In this document: in pieces, positions 8,290 through 16,592 of the stretch
Position numbering within the stretch: the first letter of the stretch is position 1
Layout: each line of letters opens with the position of its first letter
Source of the DNA: Planctomycetota bacterium
GTDB lineage: Bacteria; Planctomycetota; GCA-002687715; DRQF01
DNA length: 54,894 nt
Assembly (NCBI GenBank): GCA_011369445.1
Contig: DRQF01000207.1
Location: 1-54,894 of the forward strand
Reading direction: 5' to 3'
The notes under the pieces: model-generated
The model's input: only the letters and a program-made list of their open reading frames with translations
Told to the model about the DNA's origin: nothing
Database searches by the model: none
Translations under genes and position numbers: made by a program

Positions 8290-9297
8290 ATGAATTCACC
8301 ACTTCGCACGGTGTTGCTGATTCTTGCCGTGATGCTGATGGGATGGCCCGCGACGTACGGTCAGAAGACGGCGACGCTCAAGGTGTCGCAACGCTTGGAC
8401 CAGGTCTTGCGTTGGCTTCCGACCGACTGTGAAACACTGGTTGTCTTGAATGGACCTTTGAAGACTCCTCGAAAGGCACCCCAAGCGCCGGAATTCTTGG
8501 TATCAGCCCAACTCTTCTTCTTCTTTGGAATCGCAAATCTGCTACCGGAAGGCCTTCTCCCCAAGCAGCCGCATGGGCCCAAGGTGGTGATGGCCGTCGA
8601 CGCCAGCCGACGGTTTACTGCCCCCAAGGGTCTTGGGATGATGGAATTTGAGGACTGTCAAATACTGTTTTTCAACGCCTCGGCTCACGATGCCGTCGAA
8701 ACGGCACTCAAGACCTGGATTGAAAAGTCTCCCAAGACAATTCAGATCGGTGACACGAAGGTGGCTGTCTTCGCGGAGAAAGGGCAAAACGATCAGCGGC
8801 CCTTGCTTGTCGCCCGAGCGCAGCGCGGCGTGCTTCTGTGTGCGAACAACCGGAAGTTCCTCCAACAGGTTCTCGCACGCATGAAGCGAAAGAACCCAGA
8901 CCGCGCATTTCCAGACAGCCTTCCGGAATGGCGGCATGTCGACATGGAAGCGCCGATGTGGGGCATGAGGCATTACCGCAAGGGTTTCGCAGACCGTGAT
9001 CCTTCCTCTCCACTCGGGCCGCAAGCGGGCGCCAACGTTGCCGACCCCAAGGCCGTGGGTTTGGTGTTTTCGCTCGAGGCAAAACCTGAAATCGCAAAGG
9101 TCCGTTATCTCAGCGGCGCGAAAGACGCCGTCAGGATCGTAAGACGGGGATGGAACAATCCTGGTGAGAAACTGACACCAAAGATCCATGAAATGAAACC
9201 GGGCGTCATCGAGATCACGACACCGACCCAAGGTCGTACGGGAACCGTGTTCCTGCTCGTATTGATGGGGTATCTTGGCCACGGAATCTACATGTAG
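8290..9297 (+). CDS. Orphan secreted protein of unknown function
   Basis: A 335-residue protein I do not recognise. It starts with a clear signal peptide (MNSPLRTVLLILAVMLMGWP, cleavage likely after TYGQ) and AAGGAG eight bases before the ATG. The mature part is mixed alpha/beta with a recurring theme of LVVLNGP, VVMAVDASRRF and VARAQRGVLLCANN, the sort of pattern seen in planctomycete proteins of unknown function that assess single-protein 'values'; this is only an impression. The last 20 residues are hydrophobic (VFLLVLMGYLGHG), perhaps a C-terminal anchor. It sits alone between recA and rpmF with its own spacing on both sides and interrupts an otherwise housekeeping stretch. Confidence 0.75.
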   Translation: MNSPLRTVLLILAVMLMGWPATYGQKTATLKVSQRLDQVLRWLPTDCETLVVLNGPLKTPRKAPQAPEFLVSAQLFFFFGIANLLPEGLLPKQPHGPKVVMAVDASRRFTAPKGLGMMEFEDCQILFFNASAHDAVETALKTWIEKSPKTIQIGDTKVAVFAEKGQNDQRPLLVARAQRGVLLCANNRKFLQQVLARMKRKNPDRAFPDSLPEWRHVDMEAPMWGMRHYRKGFADRDPSSPLGPQAGANVADPKAVGLVFSLEAKPEIAKVRYLSGAKDAVRIVRRGWNNPGEKLTPKIHEMKPGVIEITTPTQGRTGTVFLLVLMGYLGHGIYM

Positions 9298-9357
9298 CGG
9301 CGGACCACTGGGAGAGCGAGCGAATCGGTGAACCGAAGTTGGCGTGGTCGGTCTATG

Positions 9358-9386
9358 TTGCGTCCAGGCGGGCCGCGCCGTAGAAT
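9358..9386 (+). promoter_or_regulatory. Candidate promoter of the rpmF-plsX-fab operon
   Basis: TTGCGT at 9358-9363 and TAGAAT at 9381-9386 are separated by exactly 17 bases. The -10 matches the consensus at five of six positions. It lies about 90 bases before rpmF, the first gene of the fatty-acid cluster. The same TTGC..N17..TAGAAT layout recurs at 41487-41515. Confidence 0.42.
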
Positions 9387-9477
9387 GAGCCTCCCAGACT
9401 GGGGATTCATTGTTTAAGTCGTTTGGATAAAAGAGTTTACGGCGCTGGCGTCGCGAGCTCGAGCGGAGATACATGCC

Positions 9478-9663
9478 ATGGCGGTTCCCAAGAGAAGGAC
9501 CTCCAAGTACCGGAAGAACATTCGCCGGTCTCATCATCACATCGAGCCCAAGGCCATGATCCGTTGCGGGAACTGCTCACACGCCGTCATTCCCCACCGG
9601 GTGTGCCCGAACTGCGGCTACTACCGCGGCCGGAACGTGCTCCACTTGGACCTGTTCGACTGA
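9478..9663 (+). CDS. rpmF: 50S ribosomal protein L32
   Basis: A 61-residue ribosomal protein with the standard L32 start MAVPKRRTSKYRK and a zinc ribbon using Cys30, Cys33, Cys43 and Cys46 (CGNC and CPNC). It binds 23S rRNA near the exit of the peptidyl-transferase region. The ATG at 9478 is chosen because the conserved family N-terminus begins there; another ATG at 9473 is out of frame. rpmF heading plsX and the fab genes is the classical order in many bacteria and ties lipid synthesis to ribosome production. Confidence 0.97.
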   Translation: MAVPKRRTSKYRKNIRRSHHHIEPKAMIRCGNCSHAVIPHRVCPNCGYYRGRNVLHLDLFD

Positions 9664-9667
9664 TCCC

Positions 9668-10681
9668 ATGAGAGTTGCACTGGATGCGATGGGCGGAGAC
9701 GCGGCTCCGAAGGAATGCGTGCAAGGCGCGCTTCGAGCCCTGTCGGAGAGACCTCAGCTCCAGGTGGCCCTGGTCGGCTTGGAGGACAAGATTCGCGAAG
9801 AGTTGGACGGCGAGTCCTATGACGCCGAACGGCTCGAGATCGTCCCGGCGACTCAGGTCGTCGCGGCGAACGAACGTCCCGCCGACGCTCTCCGCAAGAA
9901 GCGTGACAGCAGCATCGTCCGATCATTCACCTTGGTCCGAGAGGGCGGGGCGGACGCCGTGGTCAGCGCCGGCAACACGGGGGCGGTCGTGGGAGCCGCG
10001 ACCGTTTTGTGGAAGCTCATTCCCGGCGTGAGACGGGCGGGGATCGCCGTTGCCCTCGGCACCCAGTCCCACCACACCGTCCTCATCGACGTCGGCGCGA
10101 ACATCTACTGCAAGCCCCAGCACCTCGTCCACTACGGCCTCATGGCGTCCGTGTATGCCGAGCGCGTGTTGGGCACGGAGAACCCTCGCGTGGCCCTTTT
10201 GAACATCGGCTCCGAAGAGGGCAAGGGAAACGAACTGGTCAAGGAGACTCAACGTCTTTTCGCCGAGGCGCCCTTCAACTACGTCGGTCACGCCGAAGGC
10301 AATGATGTGTTCTCCGAATTGGCCGACGTCATCGTTTGCGAGGGATTCGTGGGCAACGTGGTCCTCAAGGTGGCCGAGGGGCTTTCCGAGCGGATGCACC
10401 GTCAATTCGACGCCGTGATGGAGAGCGCGACATTCGGCCGGGAAAACCCGGAATCCGTCGAGATCCTTCGCGAATTCCGCCGCAGGACCGACTACGCGGA
10501 AATCGGCGGCGCCGCGCTCCTCGGGGTGAACGGCACCTGCCTGATCGCCCACGGTCGATCGGATCGGAGAGCCATCAGCAACGCGGTCCAACTGGCCCAT
10601 CGGTTCGCGGAGGCTCAAGTCGTCGACGTCATCAAGGACGGCGTGGAAAACGCTCGGAGCGCTCTGCACCGCGAGGGCTGA
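9668..10681 (+). CDS. plsX: Phosphate acyltransferase PlsX
   Basis: A 337-residue PlsX, which makes acyl-phosphate from acyl-ACP and phosphate for PlsY in phospholipid synthesis. Family landmarks are the start MRVALDAMGGDAAP, the central VSAGNTGA, the GVRRAGIAVALGT stretch, LLNIGSEEGKGNEL, the GFVGNVVLK segment and the terminal GGAALLGVNGTCLIAHGRS. It begins four bases after rpmF and precedes fabH, as in many bacterial fab clusters. Length is normal. Confidence 0.96.
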   Translation: MRVALDAMGGDAAPKECVQGALRALSERPQLQVALVGLEDKIREELDGESYDAERLEIVPATQVVAANERPADALRKKRDSSIVRSFTLVREGGADAVVSAGNTGAVVGAATVLWKLIPGVRRAGIAVALGTQSHHTVLIDVGANIYCKPQHLVHYGLMASVYAERVLGTENPRVALLNIGSEEGKGNELVKETQRLFAEAPFNYVGHAEGNDVFSELADVIVCEGFVGNVVLKVAEGLSERMHRQFDAVMESATFGRENPESVEILREFRRRTDYAEIGGAALLGVNGTCLIAHGRSDRRAISNAVQLAHRFAEAQVVDVIKDGVENARSALHREG

Positions 10682-10694
10682 CAGGGAGACGGAA

Positions 10695-11684
10695 ATGAAT
10701 CAGCTACGCACCGTGGGGGTGGCCGGGACCGGTCACTACGTGCCGGAGCAAGTGCTCTCGAATCATGACTTGGAGGGCATGGTCGACACCTCCGACGAGT
10801 GGATCTTCACCCGAACCGGAATGCGGGAGCGCCGCATTGCCGGCAAGGACCAGGCCTGCTCCGATCTTTGCTACGAAGCGGCGCGGAAAGCCCTTCAGGA
10901 TGCAAAGATGGCGCCCGAGGATCTCCAACTCATCGTCGTGGCGACGGTGACCCCGGACCAATTGCTCCCGTCGACGGCGGCGTTTCTCCAGGAGAAGTTG
11001 GGCGCCTGGAACGCCGGAGGATGGGACATCAACAACGCCTGCACGGGGTTCCTCTCGGCGCTTTCGACCGCTTATGGAATGATCGCTTCCGGCAGCGTGG
11101 ACAACGCCTTGATTCTGGGCGCGGAGGTGCTTTCCCGCATCATCAACTACCAGGACCGCGCCTCCTGCATTCTCTTCGGCGACGGCGCCGGGGCCATGGT
11201 CTTGAAGGCGGATCACCCACGAGGTCAGATCATCTTCAACACGACGGGGATGGACGGATCCCAGTGGGACGCCATTCAGCGTTCCGCGGGAGGGAGTCGT
11301 CGCCCGATTGATCACGAGGTCTTGGAGACGAAGGAACATCTCATGACCCTCAAGGGCAATGAGGTCTTCCGGTTCGCCGTGGCGAAGTTTCGGAGCTTGG
11401 TGACGGAGTCACTCGAAGCGACGGGGCACACCCCCAGGGACATCGGCATGGTGGTGCCACACCAAGTCAACATCCGCATCATCGATTCGGCGATGAAGAA
11501 GCTGGACATCGATCCGGAGCGTATCTACGTCAACCTGGATCGCTACGGCAACACGTCCGCGGCGTCGATTCCCATTGCCTTCGATGAGGTCCGTGGGAAG
11601 GGGCTTTTGAACGAAGGCGACCTCGTGAGCTTCGTCGCGTTCGGGGCCGGACTCTCGTGGGGTTCCGCTCTGCTGCGCTGGTAG
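10695..11684 (+). CDS. fabH: 3-oxoacyl-ACP synthase III (FabH)
   Basis: A 329-residue beta-ketoacyl-ACP synthase III, which condenses acetyl-CoA (or branched primers) with malonyl-ACP to start fatty-acid synthesis. Catalytic Cys116 sits in INNACTGFL; the His and Asn are in VVPHQVN and YGNTSAASIP. The N-terminus has SDEWIFTRTGMRERRI, typical of FabH CoA binding. GGGAG lies six bases before the ATG. The primer preference (acetyl versus branched) cannot be settled by eye. Confidence 0.96.
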   Translation: MNQLRTVGVAGTGHYVPEQVLSNHDLEGMVDTSDEWIFTRTGMRERRIAGKDQACSDLCYEAARKALQDAKMAPEDLQLIVVATVTPDQLLPSTAAFLQEKLGAWNAGGWDINNACTGFLSALSTAYGMIASGSVDNALILGAEVLSRIINYQDRASCILFGDGAGAMVLKADHPRGQIIFNTTGMDGSQWDAIQRSAGGSRRPIDHEVLETKEHLMTLKGNEVFRFAVAKFRSLVTESLEATGHTPRDIGMVVPHQVNIRIIDSAMKKLDIDPERIYVNLDRYGNTSAASIPIAFDEVRGKGLLNEGDLVSFVAFGAGLSWGSALLRW

Positions 11685-11710
11685 TTCATCGAGTCCGGAG
11701 AATCCAACTC

Positions 11711-12628
11711 ATGGGCGATTTCGCCGTCATTTTTCCGGGGCAGGGTGCACAGTTCGTCGGCATGGGAGCACCGTTCGTCGAGAAGTCCGCGGCGGCCCGA
11801 GATCTCTATCGAAAGGCCGACGAGGTCCTCGGCTACCAGCTCTCGAAGATCATTCTCGAGGGCCCCGAGGAGGAACTGACTCTCACCCGACACTGCCAGC
11901 CCGCGATCTATCTCGCGAGCACGGCCATGCTGGCGGCGTTCGAGGAGGCGGGGCGCTTCGATCCCTCGGGCTGTCGGGCCACGGCGGGACTTTCTCTGGG
12001 AGAGTACACGGCGCTTCATTTCGCTGGAGCGTTGAGTTTCGAGGATGGTTTGAAGCTCGTGGCGAAGCGTGGAGCTCTCATGCAGGACGCCTCCGATGCG
12101 GCGCCCAGCGGGATGATCTCGCTCCTCGGCGCCGACCGAGCCCTCGCCGAGAAGGTGGCTCGGGCCGCGGCGGGTGACGACGTCCTCTCGGTGGCCAACA
12201 TCCTGTCGCCGAAGCAGGTCGTTCTCTCGGGGAGTCGCGCGGCTTGCGAGCGTGTCCCGCAGATCGCCAAGTCAATGGGGGTGCGCCGCGCCCTTCCCCT
12301 CAAGGTGGCCGGGGCGTTTCACTCCGCCCTCATGCAGCCTGCCGCCGACGCCTTGAAAGAGGCTTTGGCGAAGGTCGATCTCCGACCGGCCCGCATTCCC
12401 GTCTACGTCAACGCGGAGGCCCGTCCGCTGACGGAGCCCGCGGCCCTGCGCGCGGCGCTCGAGCGCCAAATCGTCGAGCCCGTGCTTTGGCTGGAATCGA
12501 TGCGGCGCATGAGGGAAGATGGGGTGGACCGCTTCCTGGAACCGGGCCCCGGACGGGTCCTCACGGGGCTGTTGAGGAAAATCGATCCGGAGGCCGCGTC
12601 CGAGAACCTGGACGCTTTGGAGGATTGA
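11711..12628 (+). CDS. fabD: Malonyl-CoA:ACP transacylase
   Basis: A 305-residue FabD that loads malonyl groups onto ACP. The start IFPGQGAQFVGMG is diagnostic, and the nucleophile Ser95 is in GLSLGEYTAL. The later LKVAGAFHSALM carries the catalytic His. The ATG at 11711 begins directly before the conserved strand; the 18 codons upstream that remain open overlap the end of fabH and look spurious. It is 26 bases downstream of fabH and ends one base before fabG. Confidence 0.95.
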   Translation: MGDFAVIFPGQGAQFVGMGAPFVEKSAAARDLYRKADEVLGYQLSKIILEGPEEELTLTRHCQPAIYLASTAMLAAFEEAGRFDPSGCRATAGLSLGEYTALHFAGALSFEDGLKLVAKRGALMQDASDAAPSGMISLLGADRALAEKVARAAAGDDVLSVANILSPKQVVLSGSRAACERVPQIAKSMGVRRALPLKVAGAFHSALMQPAADALKEALAKVDLRPARIPVYVNAEARPLTEPAALRAALERQIVEPVLWLESMRRMREDGVDRFLEPGPGRVLTGLLRKIDPEAASENLDALED

Positions 12629-12629
12629 C

Positions 12630-13376
12630 ATGGATCTCGGCCTGACAGGCAAGCTCGCTTTGGTGACCGGCGCCAGCCGAGGCATTGGAAGAGCCATCGC
12701 TACGGAGTTGGCGCGCGAAGGCGCCTCGGTCGCCTGCGTGGCGACGTCGAAGGAGCGTGTTCAAGACACCGTCGATGCTTGCCGAGCGTTGGGGGGGGCG
12801 GCCGAGGGCTTCGGATGCGACGTGTCCGATCATGCCGCTGTCACGGCCATGGCCGCCGAGGTCCAGGAACTCATGGGACCCATCGACATCCTGGTCAACA
12901 ATGCCGGTGTCACCCGAGACCAGTTGATTCTCCGGATGAAGGAGGAGGATTGGGATGCCGTGTTGGCCGTGAATCTCAAGGGCGCTTTCAACACCTGCAA
13001 GGCTTTCGCGCGCACTCTCATGAAACGAGGAGGCGCTAGGATCATCAACATTGCTTCCGTTGTCGGATTGACGGGGAACGCGGGTCAGGCCAACTATGCA
13101 GCCAGCAAGGGTGGGCTTTTGGCGTTCACCAAGTCACTCGCGAAGGAGCTGTCCGGACGGCAGGTGACCGTCAACGCGGTGGCCCCCGGTTTCATCGAGA
13201 CAGACATGACCGAAGGGTTTCAGGGAGAGGCCAGGGACGCCATGGCGAGAGCCATTCCCCTCGGTCGATTCGGAGCTCCGGAGGATGTGGCGCGGGTCGT
13301 CGCCCTTCTGGCCGGCACTCCTGGAGCTTATGTGACGGGACAGTGCCTCCCCGTGGACGGTGGGATGGCCCTTTGA
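12630..13376 (+). CDS. fabG: 3-oxoacyl-ACP reductase
   Basis: A 248-residue short-chain dehydrogenase performing the NADPH-dependent first reduction of fatty-acid elongation. The nucleotide loop GASRGIG lies at 14-20, NNAG at 90-93, catalytic Ser143, Tyr156 and Lys160 (YAASK), and the end is the familiar TGQCLPVDGGMAL. GGAGG precedes the ATG by eight bases and overlaps the end of fabD. Position between fabD and acpP supports FabG rather than another SDR. Confidence 0.95.
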   Translation: MDLGLTGKLALVTGASRGIGRAIATELAREGASVACVATSKERVQDTVDACRALGGAAEGFGCDVSDHAAVTAMAAEVQELMGPIDILVNNAGVTRDQLILRMKEEDWDAVLAVNLKGAFNTCKAFARTLMKRGGARIINIASVVGLTGNAGQANYAASKGGLLAFTKSLAKELSGRQVTVNAVAPGFIETDMTEGFQGEARDAMARAIPLGRFGAPEDVARVVALLAGTPGAYVTGQCLPVDGGMAL

Positions 13377-13389
13377 GAAATTCGCCTTC

Positions 13390-13408
13390 GGGGGACAAAG
13401 TCGCCCCC
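13390..13408 (+). terminator. Short GC hairpin after fabG
   Basis: GGGGGAC at 13390-13396, loop AAA, then GTCGCCCCC to 13408 form a 7-8 bp stem with one bulged G, 13 bases after the fabG stop. There is no T-tract, so it would be at best a weak terminator or processing site before the separate acpP promoter. Confidence 0.3.
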
Positions 13409-13413
13409 AGGGT

Positions 13414-13443
13414 TTGAAAGAAGACCGGAAATCGTGGTATTTA
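13414..13443 (+). promoter_or_regulatory. Candidate acpP promoter with extended -10
   Basis: TTGAAA at 13414-13419 and TATTTA at 13438-13443 are 18 bases apart, and the -10 is preceded by TGG (extended -10 TGn). It lies about 90 bases before acpP, giving that highly used gene its own transcription start inside the cluster. Confidence 0.4.
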
Positions 13444-13534
13444 GCTGGGCCGAGTCGTGTCCGGAGTCGAGGCGGGGTGGAAAGTTGCATCCCCGGGATG
13501 GACGTTCGGCCAGCATGGAATCGAGGAGCCGAAA

Positions 13535-13771
13535 ATGGCGAACATTGCCGAGAAGGTCAAGAGTATCGTTTGCGAGAAGATGGGCGCAAACCCGGAGAAG
13601 CTCACCGAGAGCACGTCGTTCATCAATGATTTGGGCGCGGACTCCCTGGACACCGTCGAGTTGGTGATGGAGTTCGAGGAGGCCTTCGACATCAACATCC
13701 CCGATGAGGACGCCGAGAAGATTCAAACCGTGGGTGATGCCGTTGCCTACATTGAGAAGCACGTCGCCTGA
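13535..13771 (+). CDS. acpP: Acyl carrier protein
   Basis: A 78-residue acidic ACP. Ser37 in GADSLDTVE is the 4'-phosphopantetheine attachment site. The remaining helices ([23 protein letters not shown] is split over helices II-III) follow the family pattern. The ATG at 13535 has GAGGAG six bases upstream; the open frame reaching to 13457 is unlikely to be used. It stands 158 bases after fabG and 123 bases before fabF, with a promoter candidate before and a hairpin after, so it can be expressed above its neighbours. Confidence 0.97.
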   Translation: MANIAEKVKSIVCEKMGANPEKLTESTSFINDLGADSLDTVELVMEFEEAFDINIPDEDAEKIQTVGDAVAYIEKHVA

Positions 13772-13806
13772 ATCCATCGACGGCGACGCGATTTCGGAAG
13801 GAACCG

Positions 13807-13836
13807 GGCCGTGCTCCCCATCATGGGCGCACGGCC
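13807..13836 (+). terminator. Strong hairpin between acpP and fabF (attenuator or terminator)
   Basis: GGCCGTGC at 13807-13814 is perfectly complementary to GCACGGCC at 13829-13836, and inside it CCCA and TGGG can add four more pairs around a TCA loop. Only a loose T-rich stretch (ACGTTCTTGG) follows. It lies 35 bases after acpP and 58 bases before fabF. Confidence 0.5.
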
Positions 13837-13894
13837 ACGTTCTTGGAACCGCTTTGATTCTCCGAAGTCTCCGTCTCGAAAGTGAGGAAGTGAG

Positions 13895-15142
13895 ATGACT
13901 GCGAAGCGCAGAGTTGTCGTGACTGGGATCGGATGCGTGACACCGCTCGCCCAGAATTGTGCCGACAGCTGGGATGCCTTGCTCGCCGGCAAGAACGGCA
14001 TCAAGCCCCTGGAGAACTGGGACTGCTCCGAGTATCCGGTCCGCATCGCAGGCGAGATCCGAGACCTGGACTCGTCCGCTCTGCTCCCGCCGAACAAGGC
14101 GGCGAAGCTGGATCGATTCGTCCTTTTGGGAATGCTCGCCGCCGACGAGGCCGTGCGCGACGCCGGCATCGAGGCTCAGACACCGCTGGCGGAGTCCTGC
14201 GGCGTCATCGCCGGCTCAGGGATCGGGGGTCTGCTCGAGATCGAGGCGCAGCATCGCAAACTCCTCGAGAAGGGACCGCGTCGTGTCTCGCCGTTTCTCA
14301 TCCCCAAGCTCATGCTGAACGCCTTGTCCGGCAACATCTCCATGCGCTTCGGAATGAAGGGCGTCAATTTCGCCACGGCTTCGGCCTGCGCCTCGGCCGG
14401 TCACGCCATCGGCATGGCGCTCCGGTGCATCCGCTATGGGGACGCCGACATCATCGTGACTGGGGGAGCCGAAGCGGCGATCACGACGTTGGGGATGTCG
14501 GGCTTCGCCAACATGAAGGCGCTCTCCCGTCGTAACGACGATCCGGAGCACGCCAGTCGGCCCTTCGACAAGGACCGGGACGGCTTCGTCATGGGCGAGG
14601 GGGCCGGAATCCTCGTCGTGGAAGAACTGGAGCACGCGCGGCGTCGCGGCGCGAAGATCTACTGCGAACTGGCCGGGGTCGGCATGACCGGTGACGGCTA
14701 CCACATCACCCAGCCCGCTCCGGAGGCCGAGGGCGCCCAGCGCTCCATGCGCCGCGCCCTGGAAGACGGCGGCATCCCGCTGGAAGAGGTGGACTACGTC
14801 AACGCCCACGGAACGTCGACGCCGATCAACGACCCCAACGAATCCCTCGCCATTGAGAAGGTGTTCGGAGACCGGGCCTCGAGGTTGGCCGTCAGCTCGA
14901 CCAAGAGCATGATCGGACACCTGCTGGGCGCTTCCGCGGCCGTCGAGGCCGTCGTCTCCTGTCTCAGCATTCTCCACGGTGTCGTCCACCCCACGCGGAA
15001 TCTCGTGGAGCCGGGAGAGGGGTGCCGCCTGGACTACGTCCCCGAGGGATCGAGGGATTTGAACGTCCGTGCGGCGATTTCCAACTCGTTGGGATTCGGC
15101 GGGCACAACGTGACACTTGCATTCAGGAAGCTGGAGTCCTGA
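13895..15142 (+). CDS. fabF: 3-oxoacyl-ACP synthase II (FabF)
   Basis: A 415-residue elongating beta-ketoacyl-ACP synthase. The catalytic triad is visible: Cys165 in TASACASAGHA, His in NAHGTSTPINDP, and His in STKSMIGHLLGASAA. The start VVVTGIGCVTPL is typical of KASII. GAGGAAG lies five bases upstream of the ATG. With fabH, fabD, fabG and acpP it makes a nearly complete elongation set; fabZ and fabI are not in the window. Confidence 0.96.
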   Translation: MTAKRRVVVTGIGCVTPLAQNCADSWDALLAGKNGIKPLENWDCSEYPVRIAGEIRDLDSSALLPPNKAAKLDRFVLLGMLAADEAVRDAGIEAQTPLAESCGVIAGSGIGGLLEIEAQHRKLLEKGPRRVSPFLIPKLMLNALSGNISMRFGMKGVNFATASACASAGHAIGMALRCIRYGDADIIVTGGAEAAITTLGMSGFANMKALSRRNDDPEHASRPFDKDRDGFVMGEGAGILVVEELEHARRRGAKIYCELAGVGMTGDGYHITQPAPEAEGAQRSMRRALEDGGIPLEEVDYVNAHGTSTPINDPNESLAIEKVFGDRASRLAVSSTKSMIGHLLGASAAVEAVVSCLSILHGVVHPTRNLVEPGEGCRLDYVPEGSRDLNVRAAISNSLGFGGHNVTLAFRKLES

Positions 15143-15143
15143 G

Positions 15144-16556
15144 ATGGCCGGTCCGATGTTGAGCGTGGAAGTGCGGACCGCGCTCGAGAAGTTGGACCAA
15201 CGAGATCTGTTGGCCCACTTCGATGCGTTGCCCAAAGCCCCGCGGAGCCGACTGAAGGCTGAACTGGAAGGCCTCGATTGGGGCCAGATCGAGCAGGTGA
15301 GGAAGCTGTTGCTGGCAGCGCCCTCTGCCGCCGAGGCGGCCCGCTTGGAGCCGGCCCCCAGCAAGAAGAAGGGCGCGGTTTCGGACGACGACGCTCGCGC
15401 GAAAAGGCGCGGATTGGAGCTCCTGGAGGCCGGTCGCGTGGCCGTCTTCGTCGTCGCGGGTGGGCAAGGTTCTCGCCTCGGATACGAGGGGCCCAAGGGG
15501 TGTTTCCCCGCAAGCCCCGTGGTCGGGCGGACCCTCTTCGAGATCTTCGCGGCGAAGATCCGAGCGCTGCGTGAGCGGCACGCGACTCCACTTCCGTGGT
15601 ATGTGATGACCAGCGCCGGGAATCACGCCCAGACGGTCGCCTATTTCGAGGAGAAGGAGTTCTTCGGCCTACCCAAGGAGGATGTGAGTCTTTTCCCGCA
15701 AGACATGCTTCCGGCGATGAGCCCGGAGGGCCGCATCCTCCTCGCTGCGGAGGATCGCCTGTTCCTTTCCCCAAACGGTCATGGCGGGGCCCTGTGGGCC
15801 CTTCGCACCAGCGGAGCGCTCGAGGACATGAGGGCTCGGGGCGTGGAGGAGATCTTCTATTTCCAGGTCGACAACCCCCTGGTTGCGATGGCGGACCCGG
15901 TCTTCGTCGGGCACCACGCTTTGGAGCACGCGCAGATGTCGGTCAAGGTCGTCGCCAAACGATCCGCCGACGAGAAGGTGGGGGTCGTCGGACGTATCGA
16001 TGGGCGTTTCGGCGTCATCGAGTATTCCGATCTTTCGCCGGAGGACCTGGAGGCCAGGGACGAATCGGGTCAGCTTCGCTTCCGGGACGGCAACATCGCG
16101 GTGCACATGCTGCGGCGCGATTTCGTCGAGTCCATCACGGAAGGAGGGCTCTCTCTTCCCTTCCATCTGGCCCGAAAGAAGATTCAGGCGTTCGATCCCG
16201 AATCGAAGACCTCCTGCGCGTTGGACGGCGTGAAGTTCGAGACGTTCGTCTTCGACGCCATGGGGCGAGCGGATCGCTGCGTCGTTCTCGAGGTGGATCG
16301 AGATCGGGAATTCGCACCAATCAAAAACGCCGAGGGCGAGGACTCTCCCGAGAGTTCGCAAAGAGCGCAGACGGAGCTTTTCGCGTCCTGGCTGGAGGCC
16401 GCGGGCGTCGCCGTCCCCAGAGATGCCGGGGGACGCGCGAACTGCCTTCTCGACATCGATCCCGCGTGGGCGGATTCTCTGGACGCCCTTCGGGACCGTC
16501 TGAGTCAGCAATCCCGCCTCGACATCCCCGCGGGAGGGGAATGCATCCTGCCCTGA
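15144..16556 (+). CDS. UAP/UGP-type UDP-sugar pyrophosphorylase
   Basis: A 470-residue nucleotidyltransferase of the eukaryote-type UDPGP family. The P-loop-like signature VAGGQGSRLGYEGPKGCFP at about residues 103-121 matches UDP-N-acetylglucosamine pyrophosphorylases (GG-x-G-T/S-R/M-x-G-x-x-x-PK). NGHGGALWALRTSG, FYFQVDNPLV and KVGVVGRIDGRFGVIEYSDLS are further family blocks for uridine and sugar-phosphate binding. Probable reaction: UTP plus GlcNAc-1-phosphate (or Glc-1-phosphate) to UDP-sugar plus pyrophosphate. The bacterial GlmU fold is absent here. It begins one base after fabF; placed before ddl, a role in peptidoglycan or lipid A precursor supply is likely. Sugar specificity is not certain. 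Confidence 0.85.
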   Translation: MAGPMLSVEVRTALEKLDQRDLLAHFDALPKAPRSRLKAELEGLDWGQIEQVRKLLLAAPSAAEAARLEPAPSKKKGAVSDDDARAKRRGLELLEAGRVAVFVVAGGQGSRLGYEGPKGCFPASPVVGRTLFEIFAAKIRALRERHATPLPWYVMTSAGNHAQTVAYFEEKEFFGLPKEDVSLFPQDMLPAMSPEGRILLAAEDRLFLSPNGHGGALWALRTSGALEDMRARGVEEIFYFQVDNPLVAMADPVFVGHHALEHAQMSVKVVAKRSADEKVGVVGRIDGRFGVIEYSDLSPEDLEARDESGQLRFRDGNIAVHMLRRDFVESITEGGLSLPFHLARKKIQAFDPESKTSCALDGVKFETFVFDAMGRADRCVVLEVDRDREFAPIKNAEGEDSPESSQRAQTELFASWLEAAGVAVPRDAGGRANCLLDIDPAWADSLDALRDRLSQQSRLDIPAGGECILP

Positions 16557-16592
16557 CCCGGCGACGTGGGGGGGCGGGGTTATCCTGAGCGC

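Noticed and set aside
15123-15142. Possible separate small gene at the fabF/pyrophosphorylase junction
   Set aside because: The sequence is accounted for by the fabF end and the pyrophosphorylase start one base later.
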